In this document: positions 25,736 through 33,330 of the stretch, one piece after another
Position numbering within the stretch: the first letter of the stretch is position 1
Layout of the letters: each line of letters opens with the position of its first letter
Translations under genes and position numbers: made by a program
The notes under the pieces: model-generated
The model's input: only the letters and a program-made list of their open reading frames with translations
Databases searched by the model: none
Told to the model about the DNA's origin: nothing
Assembly (NCBI GenBank): GCA_023382675.1
Contig: JAHDWN010000008.1
Span: 95,242 to 159,241 of the forward strand
DNA: 64,000 nt
Origin: Anaerolineae bacterium
Lineage (GTDB): Bacteria > Chloroflexota > Anaerolineae > Aggregatilineales > Phototrophicaceae
Reading direction: 5' to 3'

Positions 25736-26754
25736 CAGGCGCGCCCCTGTTGCTCACGGCGCAGGCGATTCGCGCGCAGCGCAGCCAGTCCATCCGCAGG
25801 CGATGCGGCGTCATGCCCCGACGTGGACGCTGAGTCACTTGCCGCAGTCCGCGTCAACGATGACGTCGGGAGCGCCAGCCAGCGCGATTCCGCGGGTTGC
25901 ATCTGCGTTCGATGCAGCGTTCCATTATCGGCATACCGGGCCGCAATGCCTTGCTGAACATCTTGCGCCAGCGGCGTTGTACGCAGTGCAGGATCAATCG
26001 GTACGGCAGTCGTGGGCGGCGCAATCGCTGCCGCCTCGATCTGGGGCGAGTTGGGCTGTGCGCCATGCACTGGCGCCACCTTGGGCGCAGCCCCCAGCGG
26101 CGTGGTGATTGGCTCGCGTACGGATGCTGATGCGTTTGACGTGGTGGCTGGCAGCGCCGGCGGTGGTTGGGGCGAATAAGCGTTCACTGCCCGGTCGGGC
26201 GTGACCGCGCTCGGCGCGTGCCGGGTTTTCACTGCCTGTGCCTGACCCGTCTTGTGCGTAGAGAGCGTGACACGATCTTGCTCAAGGGCGCCGAGGTGCA
26301 GATCGGGCGCGGTGGGTTTGCGCAACTCAGGGCTGACCGGCTGCGGCACCCGCGGATGACGCAAGCGCTGCGTGGGATACTCCAGATCCGGCGGCGTGTG
26401 CGCAGGCGACGACGCTGCCTGGCGATCTTGCCCGGCATACGGGTCCCGCAAAGGGGACACTTCCGAACCGATCTCAGGCGCCGGACGACGGGCGACTGGG
26501 ACTGGTGCGGCAGCTTCCGGGACTTTGGCCGCCGGGGATGATTCTTGACTCGCATCGTCCGGCAGAATTAAGCCTGTGCCGTCCGCGCGCAGCAACTGCG
26601 GCGCATACTGCCGCACCACCTCCAGCCATTCCTCAGGCGGCTCAATCACCGGGCGACCAGGAGCGTCCCAGGCGACCCCGAGATCGTTGGGCGGCTCCTC
26701 GAACGGACGCTTTTGCGAGGCGGCGCCTTCGCCGGTCGGCGGACGATCAGACAT
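25735..26754 (-). CDS. Pro/Ala-rich, probably disordered protein of the injection locus
   Basis: 339 aa. A short ordered segment (about 15-60: PPNDLGVAWDAPGRPVIEPP, then EEWLEVVRQYAPQLLRADG) is followed by some 270 residues rich in Pro, Ala, Ser, Thr and Gln without clear hydrophobic cores. The C-terminus is Ala/Arg-rich (DGLAALRANRLRREQQGRA). The family is not recognised. It is locked between the tube and adaptor genes, two bases after the tube stop and overlapping the next start, so it is translated with structural genes. Possible roles are a lumen or cargo protein, a chaperone or a short tape-measure substitute; none is supported by a domain. Confidence 0.65.
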   Translation of the reverse strand: MSDRPPTGEGAASQKRPFEEPPNDLGVAWDAPGRPVIEPPEEWLEVVRQYAPQLLRADGTGLILPDDASQESSPAAKVPEAAAPVPVARRPAPEIGSEVSPLRDPYAGQDRQAASSPAHTPPDLEYPTQRLRHPRVPQPVSPELRKPTAPDLHLGALEQDRVTLSTHKTGQAQAVKTRHAPSAVTPDRAVNAYSPQPPPALPATTSNASASVREPITTPLGAAPKVAPVHGAQPNSPQIEAAAIAPPTTAVPIDPALRTTPLAQDVQQGIAARYADNGTLHRTQMQPAESRWLALPTSSLTRTAASDSASTSGHDAASPADGLAALRANRLRREQQGRA

Positions 26755-26756
26755 GC

Positions 26757-27200
26757 CTAGCCACCGCCCAACTCAATCGAGTCGTAGACGAGAGTGATCG
26801 TCTCGATGGCGACTTCTTGCGCCAGCGAGTCGAGCTGTGCTCCACGCCAGGCGGCCACCCAGGAATTGAACAGGTTATAGCGCAAAACTTCCGCCCCCGC
26901 GCTATCTAACTGAATGATGGACACCGAGCGGCGTTCGACCACGCCGGACAATGGCTGCATAAGCCAGTTGAAGACATCCCGCTTGGGCGTGATGAAGCCA
27001 TAGTGCAGCGTGACCGGTTCGTAGGTGACCTGCCCAGGCAGATGGCGCACAACCTGCTTGTTGCCCGCTTCGCGAAAGCGTATGACCTCGATGCTCACGC
27101 CTAAACCGGTCGCCGCGCGAAAGGCGCCCGTATTGATCCCAGAGATTTCGAGCCGGAAATTGAACGCGCGAGCCGGCTCTGTATTGCGACCAAGCACCAT
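26757..27200 (-). CDS. Inner tube protein, gp19/Hcp-like (eCIS)
   Basis: 147 aa, the usual length. RAFNFRLEISGINTGAFRAATGLGVSIEVIRFREAGN is the hallmark start of the T4 gp19-related tail tube family found in contractile injection loci, and GQVTYEPVTLHYGFI and WRGAQLDSLAQEVAIETITLVYDSIEL complete it. It polymerises into the tube inside the sheath. It is the only tube-like gene visible, whereas Afp/PVC loci carry two or three. GGAGGTAGCTAGCC precedes the ATG and includes the sheath gene stop. Confidence 0.92.
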   Translation of the reverse strand: MVLGRNTEPARAFNFRLEISGINTGAFRAATGLGVSIEVIRFREAGNKQVVRHLPGQVTYEPVTLHYGFITPKRDVFNWLMQPLSGVVERRSVSIIQLDSAGAEVLRYNLFNSWVAAWRGAQLDSLAQEVAIETITLVYDSIELGGG

Positions 27201-27202
27201 GG

Positions 27203-28480
27203 CTAGCTACCTCCCTGAGTATTCGATTCAACTTCAGTGCGCCCAGCAGTCTGTTGAATGCGGAAAATGACGAACTCGGCGGGCTTGACCGGCGCGATGC
27301 CGACAATCGTGATGACCATGCCCTGGTCAATCGTGTCCGATGTGTTGGTTTCGGCGTCGCATTTGACGAAAAATGCATCCTGGGGCCTGGTGCCCATGAG
27401 CGCCCCGCCTCGCCAGATGATGGTGAGGAAGGCGGTCACGTCCCGGGTGATGGTCTTCCACAGGAATTCGTCGTTTGGCTCGAACACCGCCCAGCGCATG
27501 CTCTCCTGGATGCTCTCCTCGATCATGTTGAAGAGGCGACGAACGCTCAGGTATTTCCACTCGCTAGACGACGCAGCCAGCGTGCGCGCACCCCATACCA
27601 GGATGCCATCGCGACGGAAGACACGGATGACATTGACGCCGTTGTCGTTCATCACAGCCTGGTTGGCCGACACGGTGTTGTGCGTCAGCCCAACCGCGCC
27701 GCGAACGCTTTCATTCGCGGGCGCTTTGTGAACGCCACGCGTCGCATCGGTGCGCGCCCAGATGCCGGCGACGAAGCCGGACGGAGGCACCGTGATCAAG
27801 CCGTTGTCCAAGTTGATCGGATCGCCGATCGTCAGCCAGGGGAAATAATAGGTCGCAAATCCATCCTGCGAAGCGATCCCGTTCTCGCCATCGCTCGACA
27901 CGGGCAGCTTGGTGACATCCGCGGGTATCTTGGTGGGGTCTGGCGCGTCAAGGATCGCCACGCGATCGGCCATTTGTTCGCAGTGGGCGATCAAATCCGT
28001 GTACTGGGTCTTGGTGGTGTAGCCGGGCGCGGCGACGATGGCCACCTCGTCTATGGGTTCCAACTGCTCAAGCGCACTCTTCAGGCTGGCCAAATTCCCG
28101 ATGTTGACGACATAGCAGCGCGCCCCGCCATTCAGGAAGAATCCATAGACGGCCGATGCCAGCGGCGTGGTCTCATTCAGCGGCGCGCCCTGGGCGACGT
28201 TCATCACAATATTCTTATCGTCATCCGGCTTACGCCCCACACGCTTGCCCTCTTTGTTCTTTTCGATGATTTTGCCCGTATCATCGCGAGCCGGTTGGTA
28301 CAAGAACGTGCGCACAAACTGGAGCCAACTGTTGATCAGGACCGGCTCTTTGGGTGCACCCGGATATGGCGCTTTACCAATGAAAGCGGCGGTACTGGTG
28401 CCGACTGGCGTAATCGGATGCCCGTAGGCGGGTTCCTCATACACATAGACGCCGGGAGCGCGTTGACTGAATAGAGCCAT
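27203..28480 (-). CDS. Contractile tail sheath protein (eCIS)
   Basis: 425 aa from the ATG at 28480, seven bases after AGGAGAG; a TTG at 28486 is too close. The N-terminus RAPGVYVYEEPAYGHPITPVGTSTAAFIG is the sheath signature of eCIS. The C-terminal region RRLFNMIEESIQESMRWAVFEPNDEFLWKTI and the end VKPAEFVIFRIQQTAG are the conserved sheath core and linker strand. Contraction of this protein drives the tube. One sheath gene is present, whereas Afp/PVC loci have three. Confidence 0.95.
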   Translation of the reverse strand: MALFSQRAPGVYVYEEPAYGHPITPVGTSTAAFIGKAPYPGAPKEPVLINSWLQFVRTFLYQPARDDTGKIIEKNKEGKRVGRKPDDDKNIVMNVAQGAPLNETTPLASAVYGFFLNGGARCYVVNIGNLASLKSALEQLEPIDEVAIVAAPGYTTKTQYTDLIAHCEQMADRVAILDAPDPTKIPADVTKLPVSSDGENGIASQDGFATYYFPWLTIGDPINLDNGLITVPPSGFVAGIWARTDATRGVHKAPANESVRGAVGLTHNTVSANQAVMNDNGVNVIRVFRRDGILVWGARTLAASSSEWKYLSVRRLFNMIEESIQESMRWAVFEPNDEFLWKTITRDVTAFLTIIWRGGALMGTRPQDAFFVKCDAETNTSDTIDQGMVITIVGIAPVKPAEFVIFRIQQTAGRTEVESNTQGGS

Positions 28481-28590
28481 GTTCAATCTCTCCTGTGGTT
28501 GTGTCTTTCGCCCTGCCTCTGGATGTCATCCTGACTTGATGCACCCTGCACGCTGCGTGACCATCAGCTTGCGAAGAGCACCATCAGCCG

Positions 28591-29517
28591 TCAAAATTGA
28601 ATCAATAGCGGTTTTCCATTGTTCAGACGCGGATCAAATTCGACCTTGCGCGTCCGTCGATGATGCCGAGCGACCACCTGCGCCTTATTCAGGCTATCGA
28701 CCGAAGGAAAATGAAAGTCACCGTCAATATTGGTTTCGGTGGTTAGGTTTTGCGCTTCCACCTCAACGGTCACGCCCGCGAGCGGTCGCGACCGAGCATC
28801 CACCACGCGACCGAACAGGCTGTGCAGCGCCTCGAAGCGAAACATGACCGGCTGAGCCGTCTCTGCCGTCACCACCCGCACCATCTCACGCCCACGCGCG
28901 CGACAACGCAGCGTGTAGGATGTCTCGCCGCCGATCACGCGAAAGTGAAAGCGGCCACTGCTGTCGGTCGTAGTGCTCATGTCCATGCTCTGCACGTCGA
29001 TCGTGGCATTTGCCAGCGGCACGTCGCCGGGGCCGACGACCTGGCCGGAGAGCACCTTGATCCCGCGAAAGTCGACTGCGGGAACCTGCGTGACGATGGG
29101 CTGCGCGGCGTACTGCGGGCGTTGGATGCGCATGACGAGCGCAACGCACGGTTGGGGTTGTATGCCGAATGCCTGCCAATCCGAGGCGGACAGAGCGGCG
29201 TCATCGACATCGATATCGGTCTGCATCATCGCCTGGAAAATCAGGCGATCCAACCAGCGAAAAGCCTGCATTGCGTCGCGCGCGCTCACCCACAACAAGT
29301 AGCGCAGACGCAGTCGAAACAGCGTCGTGCGAGTCGTTCGCTGCGGCGGTTCCGGTGCAATTTGCCACAAATACAGGTTGATACCCTCGGTCGAAGTCAT
29401 GTCCTGAGTCAGATTGACGGTCGCATCTGGCACATGCGAAGAGACCCAGTCGCGCAGGCGACTGGTCGCATCTTCAATCGTCATGTCAAGAGCACTACCA
29501 GAGAGCGAGGAATCCAC
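28591..29517 (-). CDS. Pvc16/DUF4255-like tail terminator with carboxypeptidase-regulatory-like repeats (eCIS)
   Basis: 308 aa. Residues 1-150 match the DUF4255/Pvc16 N-terminal family that caps contractile tails: TIEDATSRLRDWV, GINLYLWQIAPEPPQR, LRLRYLLWVSARDAMQAFRWLDRLIFQAM. Two CarboxypepD_reg-type beta domains follow at about 152-225 (LSGQVVGPGDVPLANATIDV) and 230-300 (LFGRVVDARSRPLAGVTVEV), each with a D-G-x-F-H-F strand. It is the first gene of the run, 110 nt ahead of the sheath gene. The extra domains could decorate the particle end. GTG start at 29517 after GGGGGAAA. Confidence 0.85.
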   Translation of the reverse strand: MDSSLSGSALDMTIEDATSRLRDWVSSHVPDATVNLTQDMTSTEGINLYLWQIAPEPPQRTTRTTLFRLRLRYLLWVSARDAMQAFRWLDRLIFQAMMQTDIDVDDAALSASDWQAFGIQPQPCVALVMRIQRPQYAAQPIVTQVPAVDFRGIKVLSGQVVGPGDVPLANATIDVQSMDMSTTTDSSGRFHFRVIGGETSYTLRCRARGREMVRVVTAETAQPVMFRFEALHSLFGRVVDARSRPLAGVTVEVEAQNLTTETNIDGDFHFPSVDSLNKAQVVARHHRRTRKVEFDPRLNNGKPLLIQF

Positions 29518-29717
29518 GCAACTTTCCCCCTGAGATGATGATGCGGAGAGGTGGTCGGCCTAATCGCCTGGTTCGTCAGATCTCGGAACCATTCCACTAT
29601 CTGGCACGACCGCCGGACAAACCGCCGAAACTCGAGGGCATCAATGCGATTGGTTGGCGGATCTAGAGTTCGACGACCGAAACTAACTGACCTGAAATAA
29701 GGAGCAGATACATTAGT

Positions 29718-29730
29718 ACAGATATTCTGT
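29718..29730. promoter_or_regulatory. Short palindrome between the injection locus and a small plus-strand gene
   Basis: The palindrome ACAGA-TAT-TCTGT lies in the intergenic region between the divergent cap-protein gene (starting 29517) and the small frame at 29820. It may be an operator. No binding protein can be named. The rest of 29518-29819 shows nothing else I can support. Confidence 0.25.
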
Positions 29731-29819
29731 CAGGTTTATACCACTGAACCTGCGATTCAACAAAAATCCGCAAAACCCGATACGGTGCTTGAAAAATCGA
29801 TGCTCACACTAGGAGAATC

Positions 29820-30145
29820 ATGAGAGATGCCATGTCTGATTCGCGTCCGCTCTTTATCGTCTCGAATCATCACGTCGAGTCTTGCGGGAAGCCTCCACAC
29901 TTTGACGGAGATATTCGCAAACGCTGTCACGGATACTATGAGAATGAATACGGTGAGCACGCCATCTTCGTCCACGACTACGGCGCGAACGAAGACACAC
30001 TCTGGATGGGGATGCCGCGTGAGAAAAGCCATACAAAGTCGTGAACGACACTGTGCCCGAACTCGTGATGGGTCGCGAAGAGATGATCTGGCCGAAGAAC
30101 TGCTGGCAGACAGCCACATCAATGCTGCCTAAAGACCATGAATGA
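29820..30145 (+). pseudogene. Small protein gene, apparently frameshifted
   Basis: The ATG at 29820 follows TAGGAGAATC, a good ribosome binding site. The first frame gives 74 residues (SNHHVESCGKPPHFDGDIRK, then YYENEYGEHAIFVHDYGAN) and stops at 30044. In another frame the sequence continues protein-like to 30145 (VVNDTVPELVMGREEMIWPK, then NCWQTATSMLP), so a single-base change near 30020-30035 would join both parts into about 108 residues. The family is not recognised. Whether the break is real, a sequencing error or chance is open. Confidence 0.35.
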
Positions 30146-30186
30146 GCCGCGCGCCACTCATTATGTGTTTTCAGCACGTCAGTTGC

Positions 30187-30434
30187 ATACGGCTCGACGT
30201 GACGAAGACTTCGTCGGGCATGAGTAGTTTTCGCTTGTTGCCAGCCCTGGGCTTGATGTGATAGTCTGCGAAAGGTGATCGATATGGAGCAATCATGATC
30301 ATGCATATCCGCGCGCGTGATTGACCCCCGTCGGCCCCGTTGAGTACAAAAAGTGTTCAATATGACAAGTCCGCTGCATTCCAGCGGGCTTTTGATTCGT
30401 GCAGATTCGAGAGAATCTGATCGCGGGTTCGACT
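30187..30434 (+). repeat. Dispersed repeat, copy 3 (extended form)
   Basis: The same extended form as copy 1, beginning near ACGGCTCGACGTGACGAAGA and running through ATGGAGCAATCATGATCATG, the GTCGGCCCCG core and the hairpin AAGTCCGCTG/CAGCGGGCTT with TTTG (30367-30393), ending at CGGGTTCGAC. It lies between the eCIS locus and the LuxR-type regulators. The rest of this gap up to 30545 shows no gene. Confidence 0.75.
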
Positions 30435-30545
30435 GGGTCTGCTTGAAGGAGGCTTTACCAGCTACGGCAGGTGGACGATCGTGTTGACAGCGACGGTCAC
30501 TGACTCAGCGGCATAATTGGCCCTGTCATCCAGCAGGGCCGCGGC

Positions 30546-33242
30546 TTACAGCAAATGATGCTGTCTGGCGACAGCGATCACCTGTGTGCGGCTGTGGGCA
30601 TCCAGCTTGACGAAGATGTTACTGACGTGCTTCTTAACCGTGCCAATACTCACGAAGAGCTGCGCCGCAATTTCCCTGTTCGATGCGCCATCGGCAATCA
30701 GGCGCAGGACTTCAAGCTCGCGCTCACTGAGTGGCTCAAGGCCGTCGCCAATCCAACGCCGTGATTGCGCTACGCTGGTGGAAGGTGAGGAATCGTCAAA
30801 AGCAGCCAGCAGTCTGCTGACATAATCCACCGTGACGCCGCGCAGCAACGCCAGCCGCAGCAGGTCGGCCATCAGGACACCCTCGTCGACGAACGTGCGC
30901 ACGTAGCCTTCCGGTCCTGCCAGCGCCAGGGCATGTGCCAGCGCTTCGAGTGCGTCTTCGCCGCGGCCCTGTTGCTTGAGCGCAAGCGCCTGAAGCGCAC
31001 GGATGGCAATGACACGGCCCTTGCGTCCTCCGGCGCTCGCCGCTGCGTACAGCCGTGTGAGCAGATCCTGTGCCGCATCGAGTCGCCCCTGCGCCATCTG
31101 GATGCGGGCCAGCGTCATGTGTTCGAATTCAAGGCCAGGGTCGAGTTGATCTGCTGTCGTTGGCTCGATAGCCTGCGCCCACGCGTTCGCGGCAGCTATA
31201 TCGCCCTGTTTGAGCGACATCCAGGCCTGCCAGGCAGAGACGGCGATGGAGGCAGGCGTCAGGTTTTCGCGCTCCATCATGTCCACCGCGCCCTGCATGA
31301 TCTCACGCGCACGCTCATCGTTGGCGGACAGGCGTTCCAGGCACGCCAGCAGGACGTAACTGGGCAGCGAGACGCGCTTGAGTTCATAGCCTTCGGTCGC
31401 CAGTTGGCCTTCGATCACGTCCCGGTGCGCGCCGGCGAGATCGTTGCGCTCGTAGCGTACCCAGGCGCGGCTCATGCGGGCGACGCCAAGCGCGGGTTGC
31501 CCTTTCCAGCCGAGCGTGCCCGCGCGCTCGAACAAGCTGCGGCAGATCGCCTCGATCTGCCGCAGCTTGCCCTGGATCAGATAGATTTGCGTCAGGTATG
31601 CGAGCGCGACCAGCATGGTAAACAGGTCGCCAGCTCTATCGCCCAGGTCGATGGCTTCTTCGAGCAAGTTTTGTGCTGTCTCGATGTTGCTGTTGAGCGC
31701 GAAATGTGCGTTGCCCACGATCATCATCGCCCAGGCGCGCCAATTCACCAGCGATTCTGGCAGTTGGGCGAGCGCCTGATTCCCGGCGGCGAGCGTGATA
31801 TCCTTAGGATAGTCGAGCTGGATCGAGATCGTCGCTCGGATGGTCGCTGCCTGCCCCTGGAGTGCCGTCTGCGTGGCAACGTCCGCATCGGGCAACTCGG
31901 CCAGCACTCGCTCGACCTCGATCAGGCGTTTCTCCGCTTCGACAAAAGCATCTATCGCCGTCAGCATGAATGCATGATTCAGTCCAAGCTTCGGGCGCAT
32001 CCGCATCACTTCGTCTGGCAGTGATTCCATCCACCGGAGGACAGTCGTGACCTCGCCACGCCTCCAGATGCGGTCGCCGTAGGCTTCAAGCAGCCGCGCG
32101 ACCCGATCGCTATCCTGGGCCAGGATGGCATGTTCAACAGCTTCCCCTACCCAATCATTCGCTTCAAACCATGCGCTGGCGCGGCGATGCAGCTCCGGCA
32201 GACGATCCGTGTGCCTATGTTTCAGGCGATTGCGCAGCACCTCGGCGAACAGATGATGGTAGCGATACCAATAGCGTTCGTCGTCGAGCATGATCAGGAA
32301 CATATTGCCACGCTCGACGTATTCGAGCGTTGATTGCCCGTCGCTCCTGCCGGTCACTGCATCGCACAGCGGCCCACACAGACGATTCAGAATCGAGCTT
32401 TCCAGCAAGAAGTTTTGCAGGTCTTCCGATTGGTGGCTCAGCACCTCTTCGATCAGATAGTCGAGGATGAAGCGGTGACTCCCGGTGAAGGCTGAGATGA
32501 ACCCCGCGATGTCTTCGCGGCCCTTCATTGCCAGGGCAGCTAGTTGAAGCCCGGCGATCCAACCCTCAGTCCGCCGCTCCAACTCAGCTATCTGCTGCGT
32601 ATTCAGATGGATGCCGAGCGACCGCTCAAGAAAAGCCGACGCCTCATCCGCTGTGAAGCGCAGATCATCCGCGCGGATCTCCATGAGTTGGTCGCGGCCA
32701 CGCAGGCGTGCCAGCGGGAACGGCGGGTCTTCCCGGCTGATCAGCACCAGATGCATTTGCGGCGGGAGATGTTCAAGCAAGAAAGTCACCGCATTGTGCA
32801 CGGCCTGCGCCACAATGACGTGATAGTCGTCCAGCACGAGTACGAGCGGCTGCGGCGACGCTTCGAGATGATTGATCAACAGGGCGAGCATCGTCCCAGG
32901 GGCCGGGGCTTGCGGAGAGTTCAGCAGCGACAGGATCTCGTCGCTGTCGATGCCCTCCAGCCTGGTGAGTGACGAAATGACGTAGGTGAGGAAACGTGCC
33001 GGGTCGTTGTCGTCCTCGTCCAGCGACAACCAGGCAAACGAAACGTCTCTCCCTGCGTCTGAAACGAGCCATTCACTCAACATCGTGGTCTTGCCGTAGC
33101 CGGCAGGCGCACAAACGAGCACGAGCGGTCGTTCCAGACTGACGCTGAACTGCCGAGTCAGACGTGGGCGTGGAATGCGGTCAGCGCGCACAGGGGGAGG
33201 TGTCAGTTTCGTCTGAAGAATGCCGGACGCTGCTGCAACCAT
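30546..33242 (-). CDS. MalT/LAL-type LuxR transcriptional regulator, paralogue 1
   Basis: 898 aa from the ATG at 33242, chosen because the two paralogues start at the same place (MVA-ASGxLxTKL) and share the leader CAGGATGACCAG. Walker A is at residues 45-53 (APAGYGKTT, K51), a Walker B-like LVLVLDDYHVI follows at about 125, and the AAA/NB-ARC-like module extends to about 400 (RRTEGWIAGLQLAALAMKG; RFILDYLIEEVL). A TPR-like superhelix fills the middle. The last 65 residues are a LuxR helix-turn-helix (LSERELEVLRLIADGASNRE). Such STAND regulators activate transcription after inducer and ATP binding. It is the first of three tandem paralogues and a candidate controller of the adjacent hydrolase array. 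Confidence 0.9.
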   Translation of the reverse strand: MVAAASGILQTKLTPPPVRADRIPRPRLTRQFSVSLERPLVLVCAPAGYGKTTMLSEWLVSDAGRDVSFAWLSLDEDDNDPARFLTYVISSLTRLEGIDSDEILSLLNSPQAPAPGTMLALLINHLEASPQPLVLVLDDYHVIVAQAVHNAVTFLLEHLPPQMHLVLISREDPPFPLARLRGRDQLMEIRADDLRFTADEASAFLERSLGIHLNTQQIAELERRTEGWIAGLQLAALAMKGREDIAGFISAFTGSHRFILDYLIEEVLSHQSEDLQNFLLESSILNRLCGPLCDAVTGRSDGQSTLEYVERGNMFLIMLDDERYWYRYHHLFAEVLRNRLKHRHTDRLPELHRRASAWFEANDWVGEAVEHAILAQDSDRVARLLEAYGDRIWRRGEVTTVLRWMESLPDEVMRMRPKLGLNHAFMLTAIDAFVEAEKRLIEVERVLAELPDADVATQTALQGQAATIRATISIQLDYPKDITLAAGNQALAQLPESLVNWRAWAMMIVGNAHFALNSNIETAQNLLEEAIDLGDRAGDLFTMLVALAYLTQIYLIQGKLRQIEAICRSLFERAGTLGWKGQPALGVARMSRAWVRYERNDLAGAHRDVIEGQLATEGYELKRVSLPSYVLLACLERLSANDERAREIMQGAVDMMERENLTPASIAVSAWQAWMSLKQGDIAAANAWAQAIEPTTADQLDPGLEFEHMTLARIQMAQGRLDAAQDLLTRLYAAASAGGRKGRVIAIRALQALALKQQGRGEDALEALAHALALAGPEGYVRTFVDEGVLMADLLRLALLRGVTVDYVSRLLAAFDDSSPSTSVAQSRRWIGDGLEPLSERELEVLRLIADGASNREIAAQLFVSIGTVKKHVSNIFVKLDAHSRTQVIAVARQHHLL

Positions 33243-33330
33243 CTGGTCATCCTGACCCGTAAGCGGCGAAAGTCTAGCGCTGGCAGCTCTCTCGTGCATT
33301 GAGTTGCAGCACGGGAAAGGCAGAAGCGAC

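Noticed and set aside
29854-30360. Minus-strand frame across repeat copy 3, with a counterpart in copy 1 (4475-4729)
   Set aside because: The similar peptides arise from the shared repeat DNA; start and end regions are unrelated and no ribosome binding site is seen.
30425-30434. GGGTTCGA in the repeats, resembling a tRNA T-loop
   Set aside because: No acceptor stem, anticodon arm or 3' CCA arrangement can be built around it.
30933-32024. Long plus-strand frame opposite LuxR paralogue 1
   Set aside because: Shadow frame; similar antisense frames occur opposite the other paralogues because the coding strands are similar.
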